33,276 nt of DNA, from the NCBI GenBank assembly GCA_036897485.1, contig JAYMTF010000585.1:1-33276 (forward strand), read 5' to 3'. Below the pieces are notes generated by a model, which was not told the origin of the DNA, did not search any database, and worked only from the letters and a program-made list of their open reading frames with translations. Below are positions 1-12,000 of this stretch, piece after piece; position 1 is the stretch's first letter, and each line of letters opens with the position of its first letter. This DNA comes from Pelargonium nanum (Eukaryota > Streptophyta > Magnoliopsida > Geraniales > Geraniaceae). Position numbers and translations under genes: made by a program.

Positions 1-3000
1 AGTGCATATCGAAGAGGTTGGGTTTCTTGAAAGCTCTCAACTGTAGCTGTTAAGATTTGCTTGGTTGTTTCTTCAATGAACTTCAGATAATGAAGACGGA
101 AAACTGGCTTACGACCTAGCATCCCAGGCCAAATTTTCTCTGCAACAGTACGATATATATTTGCAATGTGGACACGTAGTTCCTCACGGCGAGCTTTTTG
201 ACTCTGTATACATTAGAGAGACGTATGTAAGTGCTAATGAGTGAAACCCAGAATGAAGGAAACAAAGTAGTCTTAGTAACAATGCAAGAAAAAAAAAATC
301 TGATTGCAACCAGTCCAATCATTGGCTCATTATATTCTGTATATATAAGGATATTACCTGTGGTTGGCATTTATTGCCTAGATATTTCTGTTATGCTAGC
401 ACACAACCTTTTCTTTCTTCTAATTATCCAAATGATTAAATTAGCAATATTAAGAGCTCAGGTGAAACCCCCCAAACACTTGCATTCTCATAGGACCAAA
501 CGTTGTCCTATATCATGGATAGTGCTAGACAATTATCCGGAATTGGTAACATAAACTGTGCTATTTTGGTGTAGCATCCATTCTCAACATATGCATGTAT
601 TTCACATCCAGGATATAAGCTTTTTTGGTCTATTATTAAATAGATCACTGGGCCAGATAAACAAATAATGTTTCATTTTCATTGCAAAGAAACAAATAAG
701 ACTAAGAACAAAAATAGACATCTCAACCATTTAATACCTTCCATTTTGGTTTTCCCTCTGTCTCCAAAGAAACTTCATCCATTAAAGATGTAAGCTCACT
801 AAACATGACTTCACATGCTTCCAGATGTGAGTGGCCAAGAGCCATTGTCGCTGCATGCTAAAAAACAATTTGCTACTTAGCAACATAGCCTGTAGTGTGA
901 GGAATAAAAGAATGTGTTTATAAAGGAAGAACAAAACCCATGATTTAAAAGGCAGACAATGTGTCTGCAAGTACAAACTAACCATGGGACTTCCTGAATC
1001 AACTTTTAACTTCAATGTTCATTTTACAATGGAGATTGCTAGATTGATAAGATGGTTTTCCCCAAGAAAACATATTGAAGAAAAAGTTAGATTTCATAAA
1101 AGTCAAATTCAGTGTCATATGTGGTTATTTAGCTTCCATCTCCACACCATTTTTGGTTTTAAATAGAATGGAATTATCAACAATCTATTACAGGAGTAAG
1201 CCAACAGTCAAGAAAATATATTAGACATACATGCATGTATCCGTTCAATAATTCTCCTAACAATTTCCACCTCATTCGGCTGGGTTATGCATGACACACG
1301 CTAATAGAAACAAAACAGTTAGAATTCCCTATTTATCTAATCAAACCGACTGGAATTATCAGATCAGAACTAGCTTATCTCCCATCCATATTGTTAAAGT
1401 AGGCTCCTTCAATTAACATGACAAACACTAATTTACTGAGCTTAGAAGATCCCTCTTTCAGCATTTACTTACCATTTGTGCTTCAGATCCAGATTTCAGT
1501 GAGGGTAAAATAAGATGATAAAGATCTTTGGTTGCAGCTACGCCACCACCTTGTCTATTATCAGGTGGACATGAACATACAAACATTGCATACATGAGCC
1601 ACTGATCCAGTTTGTTGTCAGTATCCTGTGACTGATGAGCCTTTCCACCTAACTCAACAGGTGTTATATGAAGAAGACGTAGCATAATCTCTAACCTGCC
1701 AACAATAGCTAAGTTTAGCACTGCAATCATTTGAAAACAATACACTGCAAATATTTTATGCAAAATACTACTCCCTTTGTTCCAAAACAAGTGTCCACTT
1801 TCTCTAAATAAAATTGTCCCAAAATGAGAGTGACCACAAGAATTTGACGTGGTTCAGCCATAGGCTTACATCCACACTCCAAATGCCCAAAGGGCTGGAT
1901 ATGTATGAAATAACCTGATGTTTTTACTTTTTAGTACAACATATCTATATTTATAATACTTATAGGAGATAACATGGCACAGAAAAACTACAAGAATCAC
2001 TCTACTAATTATTGTAGTACCACAATTTGCTCTATCAATCAAAGCTAATGATTTACTCCACATTCAAGTTCCACGATTTACATCATGGAAAGTCAGCACA
2101 TTCCAACACTCCCCCTCACATGCAATTGCGGTGTTAAGTTCTTCTCGTGGTAGTTCTCTTGAGGACCAGACAGCACTTGTAGAGCTAGCCTCTTGTGCTC
2201 TTCTTGTTGGTGTTTGTAGCTGGTCTCTAAAAGGTGCATTTTTTTTTGCTCTAATAAGAATAATACACATCAACAAAGGCTAAATATTCAGGAAAGGGAG
2301 GAAAAACCGCAAGAAAGACAGGTTGGAAGAACTCTGAGATTAAGACCAATGAAGGCTTCGGTGGCAATGAAAGCTGCTTAAGAAATCCCTATTTCATGAT
2401 GAAATTTATAGCAGAGTTGACATGGTGTGAAGAGAGTGACAATCATGCTTCAGCCATAAGTTTCACGTTCATACCCCAAATCCCCAAAGGGCTGAATATG
2501 CATTTACGAACTTGGTGCGTTTAGACAATATAAAAAAAATGGTAAGAAACAAAGGATGGGAATCACTATACTAATTATTGTTATCTGGTAATTTGCTCAA
2601 TCTATAATGTCACATGATTTAATCCACAATCAAAAACCATGATTTATCAATTACCATAGAAAGTCACCACATTACAACAGTGAACAAAATCATGAGATAC
2701 AAATGCATATATATGAAACTTCACTTACTTTGCTTCCAGAACAGAACTCGGGCAAAGCTCGGCAGCATATCTGACTAGCTCACTCAGACACCGAGCCCAC
2801 CTGTTCTTATCAGGACTGTCAAGTATTATAGATTGAAGTGTCACGTCAGGAGGAATTGCATCAGATTCTCGCCTCAAATCAAATGGACGCCCAGAATCTC
2901 CATAGCAGCTTTGAACAATGTCATCCTGCAAAATTAAAAAAAAGTCAAACATCAATTTGGTAAAAATTCATACCCCAAATGATTGCATTTGTGTTTAAAA

Positions 3001-6000
3001 AAAACATGTAGGCATGCAAAGAAATATCAAATATCAATTAAACATGAGAAGGTATACAGTAAGTACCCCATGTTCTTCCAAGACATCAATTATGAATATC
3101 GGTTCAGCTTCATGTTTGGAGCTATAAACTGAACGATCCTGTATTGTAAAATCTCGTATATCAATCCTTAAAGCACGAACACAACGCAATAATTCCAATG
3201 CTGTATGCCTAATCTGGCTATCCACAGAACTAAGGAAGATAAGACCAACTGCATCAATCTCTGATGAACGGAACTCAATCAAATCACCTATCTGATGGAA
3301 AGAAGGTTTTTTTAGCTTCTCGTGTCCCAGCACCAACTGCTTTGAATTTTCAGTGTCACGAGCTACTTTATCATCAATAAGGCAAGCTCTCCAAAAACGC
3401 ATGAGTTCCAGCAGGCGTCCCAAAGACGTTTGGATGAGAAGAGGGAACTCATCAGGAAGCCGTAGGATAAAGTTGGCCATCCCTCTCATAACTGCAAAGC
3501 GACGGTAAGGAAGATATCTTACAATCCGATTCAGTACCTGCACTGCTTCCTCTCGAACACCAGGATCAATACTTATGCCATGTTGAGGTATTATTTCAGT
3601 TATTTTATCACTTCGGCCAACTTCTTCAATCAGATATGGTATGCACTTAAGCACGGACCGGAAGAGATATCCTTGAGCTTTTTCCTTCGTCACAGCATCT
3701 AAAGAAGCATATAACTGAAAATTATCAATCTAAAGTATGGTAAGCTGGATAAGCATATAAGAAAGCTAATATAGAATGTTACAACAGCGCATAGTCAGTT
3801 TGGGATGATATTGCCAACTGTTTACGTGAAACATCTTCCTCTTCTTCAACTTTAAAGAAGACAGTCCAAAAACCTCTATGTTCTTGTAAGATCTTCAAGA
3901 TGTGCTAAAATCATCTATGTTCTTTCTCTCTTCTTTTTTTCCTCATTTTCTTTTTAGCTTCTATACATTTTAATTTTTTTTGATAGGCAATACCAACACC
4001 TAATGGAGACTTGAACTTGAGACCTCGAGGGGAACAAGCGCCTTAAACTGCTTGCCGAAATAGTTGTTCTATGTTTCATTGTAAGTCAAGAAAATGTGAC
4101 TATGTTCTCTTCAGACTCACCTAAAATAGAAAACGTTGCAAGAGAAGATATGACAAAACTAATGATTCACAGATGGACTCCTGTTCTCTATGATGGCAGG
4201 GTTGATTGGAATTAGGGTGTCAGTGTGCAAGGAAGCAAGATCAGCTTCAAATGATTTAGGGTGGAGGTTTTGATATTACTGTCTGTTGGTTTGTTTCGGG
4301 ATCAATATGTTTCTGAGTATGCTCTAGTTCTATGTCAGCTAATGTAGCTTCATTAGGGGGATTGGTTTGTGGTTTCCTCGCCAGTGAAGGGTATAGCGGT
4401 TGTGTGGGTATTGTAATATCATGATACTTGTGCATGTCCAGACCTACTTTGCTCTTGGTCCCTGCTTCATGAATACAATGAAGTTTTATGGAACAGAATG
4501 ATTTAGGATAGCAAAAAACCATCAAGTACAGGGAGAGATTCTCTTCGTCCATGGTTAATGTTCCTTTACTGAAAACATTGGAGTACATTGATCACTACTT
4601 TTTTTTTTGCTTCACTTATCAACGAATACATTGATTAAAATTTAAAGTACAACATATTGAAAAGAACTTGAAAAGAGAAATATATAAAACATCAGATCAT
4701 TTCAAGGACAATGGTAAAAAAAAAAAAAAAGACTTTGAAGATAATAAAATTTCACAAGCATTCGGCCATTGACAAGCCGACATGTGTACTAAGTAATTCC
4801 TCCAATCTTTCGGTATCAGTGAGATTTGGGACGAGGTCAAGGCTGCAAAAATTGGACCAAGTATGAGGTACAACGCCTACGTGGCGACACAACTCCTTAC
4901 TCTAAGCATGGAATCCAACACCTATGTGGCGACACAGCTCCTTACTCCTAGTGTGAGGTCCAACACCATATTACAGTGAGCTCCTTACTCCTAAGGTGAG
5001 ATCCAGTGCTACGTTGCCACAGAACTCACCTTTTTCTTTTCTTTTCTTTTTTCCTTCTATTCCAGCTTGATTTTGGATATCTTTGGGGAAGTTTTCGGGT
5101 GCTCTCTTGCTCTACTCACATTACCTTTCTCTTCCGCAAGGTCGTATTAAAGCTGACACCTCAAATGATCTGCCGACATACCACCTCTCCTCTATAGCCC
5201 ACATCCATACTTAGCCACATCTTGGGTAATTTGGAGCTCTCTACTATAAAGGTGACACCCTTTAAGCTTCTCTACAATTGAGCTCCTACACCTTTGAGTT
5301 CCCCACCTCCTCAAGAAGATCACACTAAGACCTCCACTTAGCTTCAATTCACTAAGGACTTGAAACCTCCCTTGAGGCCTACCTACAAGGACCTCCTCAC
5401 CACACACCTCTTCACCAAGCTCCTCAAGGACCTATAACCTAATGAGTTAAGTCAAACTGCGACACCAGGAGGTCACACCTTGACTGGTAGACCCTTCTTA
5501 AGGTAAAAAAACACCTAGTTCTATGCCTGGTTGGTAAGCACAAGATGGAGCTTCCAGACGAGGTACACCTTATTTGGCTTTCACCTGGATTCCGCTCAAG
5601 GACCCTGTTAAACTTCAATATCGAGCTACATAAAAGGGATTGGGCATCCACTACTAAAAGATCGACCTTGTTACTTGTTAGTAGGGGAAGCACAATCTCT
5701 TATATGTACTTTGATATTAAAATTAACATGATATCAGAGTAGGTTTTGATCCCGACATTGACTCGTTTATGCAACCACCCTTTGTGGTCTCCAACTGTGT
5801 TTCGGTAACTTGTTAGAGCGTGTCATATTTATTTTTTAATTGCCATTTCGTGTGTCTGACACGTGCTGGAAGAGCGTCGTGATTGATTCGAGTGTCGAAC
5901 ACTTACACTCTATTGGAGGAGAGTGTCAGTGCTTCATAGATCCCGACATCATTATGAATCATGCTCCCACCATGACATCACCACCGACCAATCACGTAAC

Positions 6001-9000
6001 CCCACATCAACATTTCATCACTATGAGTATAAATACCCCCTCCTTTTATGGAATAAGGGATATGAAACTTATATTTTTACATTTGTCCCGAAGTTCTTTC
6101 TCAAATCTCTCAAAAACACACCTTGTAGTGCACTAGTTTCATCATGATAGAGATGTTTAATCTTACATCCGAGGAATCCAATGCACATACTATGGTTTTC
6201 ACCTAACGGTGTGCTCTCCTTGTTGATGCGCAGGCTCAATTCTAGAGCTTAAGTATGGACTTAGGCCTAAGTACTAGCATTGTGGATCAAGACTACAACC
6301 TTACGTTACAAGTGTTGGACTCCAATGACAAGTCTCTTGCTGTGTTTCGTTGACCCTGGGTCAAAGAGGCACATCCAACTTTATAATACATAATTCAAGA
6401 ATCCCATCAATATTCTTTTGATTTATTATAACCAGATACCAGAAACAAGCTACTCAGATTAAACTGCATCTATATAAATTAAAAAAACAAATTACCTATG
6501 TTGGTTCTTGAAGAAGTGAGAAGAGCTTGACAATAGTGCTTATGACAAGCCCTTAGAATTGATTCAATTGCAGCTTTCACTTTCGGAATGTAATGGCCAA
6601 TATCATGATCTGGTCAGCCAACAGACGTTAAATGCCATTCAGCAAAGAAGTTAACAAACTAAAGAAAAACAAAAATTTAGATATTAAATATTTAGGTTAC
6701 GTTGATCAGTCACTACCACCTTTAAATATTTCCAAGCCAACATGCTTGCTTGAAGGTGACATGACAATGGCAAGTAAAGCACGCAGGCCAATAACCTTTG
6801 CTTCACTCGGACTGTCTTGCTTCAAAAGTTCCAATATCATGTGGTTCATGGCAAAATCAAGATTATGGTCAGCTATAGTCACACAAAACTCAACAAGTTT
6901 ATCATGTTGGACATCCTGAGTAAGCATTCCTTTCCTTAGAACTGTTAGGAGTTGAGCAGTTACACTGTCTAAGCAATCCCATATACGATTTGGGGCCTGG
7001 TTAGCTGCATGAACACTCAAGTAAAACCTCAAAACTCTATGAAGGCAGTCCAGAGCCATAAAACGATGGTTCTTGTCCTGCAAGATCAAAACAGTTATAA
7101 CATTTTAAACAAATGAAGTGGGAAACAAATTGTATACTATCCAATCAAGATAAAACAGCATAATTAGGCAATGAGGGGTGTTTAGGGATATTTGACCGTT
7201 TCCGGTCTTGGCTTGTCCCACAGACTAGACATTAAATTAATGAACTCACTCTTAGAAGCTTGTAGAGTTGCTCCATGTGAGGGCTCAAGTTGTGGTGGAA
7301 TAGTTGAGGGTCACCAAGACAGAGAAGAAGTGTCACCAAAGGGTAGCCAACCTAGCACAAAAATTGTATTATGAGAGAGTAGACAAGAACAGAAAAAACA
7401 AGCATCAGGCATTCGGCCTACCCAGGGTCTAGGGGAGGGAAGGAGAATGGAATACCAGTTACAAAAAAAATTCAAATATAAGTTGAAAGAATGATATTGA
7501 CTGAATCTAATTTTGCAGATCCCATGTTGAGATACAAAGAGCATGCACTTCATTGCTCATAGGACAAACCAATAAATCCCCATAAGTTAACGAAAATTGA
7601 GAGTTCACTGATGACCCTCGATGAATCCTCAGAATTGGGAAGTTAAAAAAATATTCAATTGCCATCTCTCAACATGAAGAAAGATTAAAGCACCTAAATA
7701 TCCATTTTCTAGCCTTGTGCAAACAACAAAAACTTCATAAGACCAACTGCAAAAATTAAGTTATGATGGAAGAGTGCATTAGACTACATAGTACTCATCA
7801 AGGAAATTTTCTCTCCAATCAGTTCAAAGTGAAAAAAAAATTACTCACCCATCCCCTGCACTCATTTTGAATGGATAAAAAAATAGGAATAGTAATAAAA
7901 TAAATGCAAACTGAAAGCCAAATTGGTTACAGAAGAAAGAAAATAAGAAATATGGATGAGCAACAATAGACTCGCCAATCGAGATAAATAAAGACTCAAA
8001 CAATAATTCAGCCATTAATTTGCTGCCTGGAATTCTTGCACGCACAAAACTACCCATACATACCCATGAATTATACACTTGAAACCAGATGATTCATTTA
8101 ATGTACAATTGTAACATTTCAAGAGAACATAAGACAACTTCAGAATGATTAGCATGATCTAAAGTTGAAGTAACTGGTAAGGGAACCACCAAATAAAAGA
8201 CCAATAAAAAAAAATACTTCAAACAGCTAATAAGTTTTTCAAGGACAATGGGATACTGTGATGAATAATGAAATAGGAAAAACAATCAATTATTGACACA
8301 CAAATAATACATAAAAAGGGAAGTCTAGTGCACATGAGTACCAAATATAATGCATATTAACCATTTAAAAGAAGGTATAAAAATCTCACTTCATCAAATA
8401 AAAAAAACTTAGTAACTGTTTTCTTTTGTTTGAATTTCAACTAAATTTAAATTAGAAGTTAACACCATCTACAAATTAATGGAGAGAAAGACATCCTTTA
8501 CGGTAGAGAGTGTGTTCCTCTTATCAGCTTACAGAATGGCCATATTGTTAACTTACAGCTATATGTTTGCTCTGTTTGTCCATCCAATGCATGAGTTGCA
8601 CTCTGATTCGCCCCACAGCTTCATACCACAAAAGAAGCGCTTGGTCCACACCTGAAGGAGGCCAATGGCTTTTACCACCATCTGCAAGTGGTGCTAGGAT
8701 GTTTGAAAGCATATTGCATAGTGCATGATGAAGTTCACTCTTGCGTTTATGTGGAGCACGGTTAAGAGGGTTTCCTTTTGCCACAAAGGAGGCAGATGCA
8801 TTCAGTCCACCCTCAGTCTTAACCTGACATTTAGCTTACTGTTATACTCTTGTCTTGAGATCATTTATCTCTAGGAAGAACGGAATATTAACTTACCCCG
8901 AGTTTCAGATATCGCATCCCATTAATGATGCTAAGTGTCTCACTTCGAGCACTACTAGTATCAATCCGGCGAGTATTAAGCTCCATGAAAAAGCGCTCGG

Positions 9001-12000
9001 TTACGGAACTAAACCTGTTTGGCAAGATAATTTAAGGTTTTACTCTTGATAAACTTAACTCCAACCCAAAAGTTTAAGTTGATAGGTGGAGAGCCCAATT
9101 AGTATATCATGTGGAAACGGACTTCACATCGATGTGGGATACATTAACACTCCCCCTTACATGCAGGCCGGATAACACAACGGACCCTGCACGGGACCAT
9201 GATGGGAGGCAACAAGACGGGTCACTAGGTCCAAACCAAACCATCTTTGTACCATGCTAAACTTGACTCCAACCCAAAAGCTTAAGCTGATAGGTGGAGG
9301 GCCCATCTAGTGTATCAAGTGAAAACATTCTATCGATATGGGATACATTAACAACTCCAAAGATACAGAAGATTGAACTAAAGCATGCTTGCATGTCACC
9401 TTCTCAGCCCTAACAATCATGAATAAGTTAACCAATTAATCCATGTAGAAGCAAGTAACTTAAAATACATTTTGTTATATCATAATTTACAGCATTTTTG
9501 TTCTCCCAGTTTGGGTGCTAAAAAAGAGATGACTTATTTTAGTATCTGTTTTTTGACAGATGGGTCGGTTGCACTTTGATCAATTGTAAGTGTGCACCCT
9601 CAGCTGCCATACTTTGATAGGTTTTAGTTCTGATGAGGAGATATCTAATCCAGCAGTGAGCAAGAAAACTGTAAACATATTTCAACATAAAAAAATGGTA
9701 AATAAAAAAAGATAGCACATTAAAAAGAAAACACGAGTACTTTTGTGCCCTATCAATAATTTCTTAAGGGTTAAATACCAACATCAACAGCTAAAATTGA
9801 CCCCGGACCAAAATCTTGAATATTTACCACCCTTAGGCTATGGGTTTACTGGCAACAATGACTAGTATAACGTGCTCTATTAGCACTTCAATCCAGTAAG
9901 CACTAGCATGGACAATAGGTAGATTTTCATGGCAAATGATGCGGGCTGCCACATCATTGTCTATGTTCTCTCTCTAATCTGTTAAAAAACAAATGATTTG
10001 AACATAGCTTCAATAGAATCACTGGAAAATCATTTATAATAGGAAAATGCTTATCCCTTGTTTGGCCAGCACATGTGAAAACAACATCACTCTCTCATTT
10101 TTTGTGACCAGCCAAACAACCCCAATGACTATCTCCCTTCTTATCCGCGTACTGCTCCGCACGAAACTCTGCACCCCCAAGCCAAACAACCTCCTCACCT
10201 ATACCACTCACACCCATCTACATAAACCATCTTCCACAAATAATTATACACTACCAACACACAGCCAAAATAAAACACAACACACTCATCTTATATTATT
10301 CAATACACTTCTAATTTCCCACACCACACTCCATATATTTTTAGCCAACACCTCACCCACTCATGTAACATTAACACATTTTCTTGTACGACTCCCACAA
10401 AATAATCAACCAACATATTGTACATCCTAAATAAAATATAACTCATACCGGAACGCTCTCTCGCGTGCTCTCCGGTAACACTACTTTACATTGTGATACG
10501 CCCTCAAGGTAAACACACATTCGGACACTCCGAATGACATTTGAGATGACATTTGTATTTATTGCATGGACATTGTAATTTTGCCTGTAGTCCAAGGTGA
10601 TTTTAAAATTATCCCATGAATTAAATATGACTCAACTTAGACTGGAAAACAGCCAAGTTGTTTTCTCCTAGGTCCAGAATGAACAAGTCACAGTTAAATA
10701 AGTCATTACAAACCACAAAACCAGTGGTTAACAAACATTGGACTTGAACAAGGACAAATCATTAAGAAACAACTGAAATAAGCTTGATGAAGTGTGATAG
10801 TGCAGTAGTTTTAAATTATATTCCAATCACCATTATCAAGTTCAAGTATAATTAGATGAGAAATTGAATACCTGATCCGAGATAATGCACCCAAGAGTTG
10901 AGCGACTAGGTCCAAAAGGAGGCCCCGCAAATCAACCAATGAGGGATATTCAACCTGGCTAACAACCCTGCAATGAGACTATATGAGTTCACATAAGAAA
11001 TAATATGAAAATGAGATTATGAACAATATAAGATTAAAAAAAAAAAAAAGATAAAAATGACTAGGTTCTCAGTCTCTGCATTAAATGGCTGGGCACAACT
11101 GAACTAACTGAAGAATTTAAAAAGTAGCAAGCAAAACCTTCTAAAAAATTGTCAATCCGCCGGGCATTGTGTTCCATTGGGCGTTAAGCTAAGCTTTCTC
11201 AAGCACAAGGGATATATATTTTTATATATAAATAAAATGTGAACAGTAACCAAGGGAATCAAGAGTTCTTCCTAAATGCTCAGATTAACCAAGATATAAA
11301 TCAGAATCACAAGACCCAAACATTCCAAGGAAAGAGTGTACACAATATGCAACTTTTTACATGAATAGGAAATACGCCTTGGAGCAACTGAGTACAGGTT
11401 CTTTGACAATGCGCTCTATCAGAACTTCAAGTTTTATAGCCTAAATAGTATATTAAGAGGTTTTAACTCCACACTTTCAACATGGGATACTCCAATAAAT
11501 ATCCAGGAACATTAAGCATTTCATCATCTTTAGAACTTTTACTTATTTTTTGTGCAATTAAATCCCAAAAATTGTTCTTAAATGAAGTTCATCTAGAATT
11601 AGCCATTTAGCCCAAAACTTCAGAGATTAAGACATTACAGAGGTCAACAAAAGTACTTGATTTTCTTATTTAGTAAATGCAACTTATACATTACAATAAA
11701 GTATATAATTCAATTTAAGAGGTGAGAGAATTGAAACCCTTGAATAGCAGCTTACCTGTCAGCATTAATTAGCCAGTCAAAAACAAAATTTTCTAGCCCA
11801 GACCAAAGCTTTTCTGCAATGAGCATGAGCACATTTCATTTGGACACAAGAAATAAAAACTCTAATTAGAAAATAACACAATGAAATATATAAATTAATA
11901 AATAACAAACCAGTAAGTCCCTCCTGTGGACAGCACTCCACAAAGCGAATACATGCTGAGCAAAAAATGCACTCCACCGCAAGCTGAGCCCAACCTTTGA

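Larger units (their letters stand above)
3699..6495 (-). other. Furry intron 11, repeat-rich
   Basis: A 2.8-kb intron between exons 12 and 11. From low to high coordinate it holds a SINE-like element (about 3974-4070), unremarkable AT-rich DNA, a 45-bp tandem repeat (4860-5029), a pyrimidine-rich stretch (about 5030-5470) that I cannot classify, an LTR-like fragment (5587-5741), and a TATA-bearing LTR-like stretch (about 5760-6150). The rest shows nothing recognisable. Confidence 0.6.

Noticed and set aside
4256..4588. Minus-strand 110-codon open frame starting with ATG
   Set aside because: It lies in furry intron 11 with no recognisable domain and no splice signals linking it to neighbours. 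It might be retroelement debris, but I cannot support that.
10047..10430. Plus-strand 127-codon open frame
   Set aside because: It lies in furry intron 6 across the G-depleted tract. TAG and TGA stops need G, so an open frame is expected by composition, and the peptide is low complexity with no known motif.
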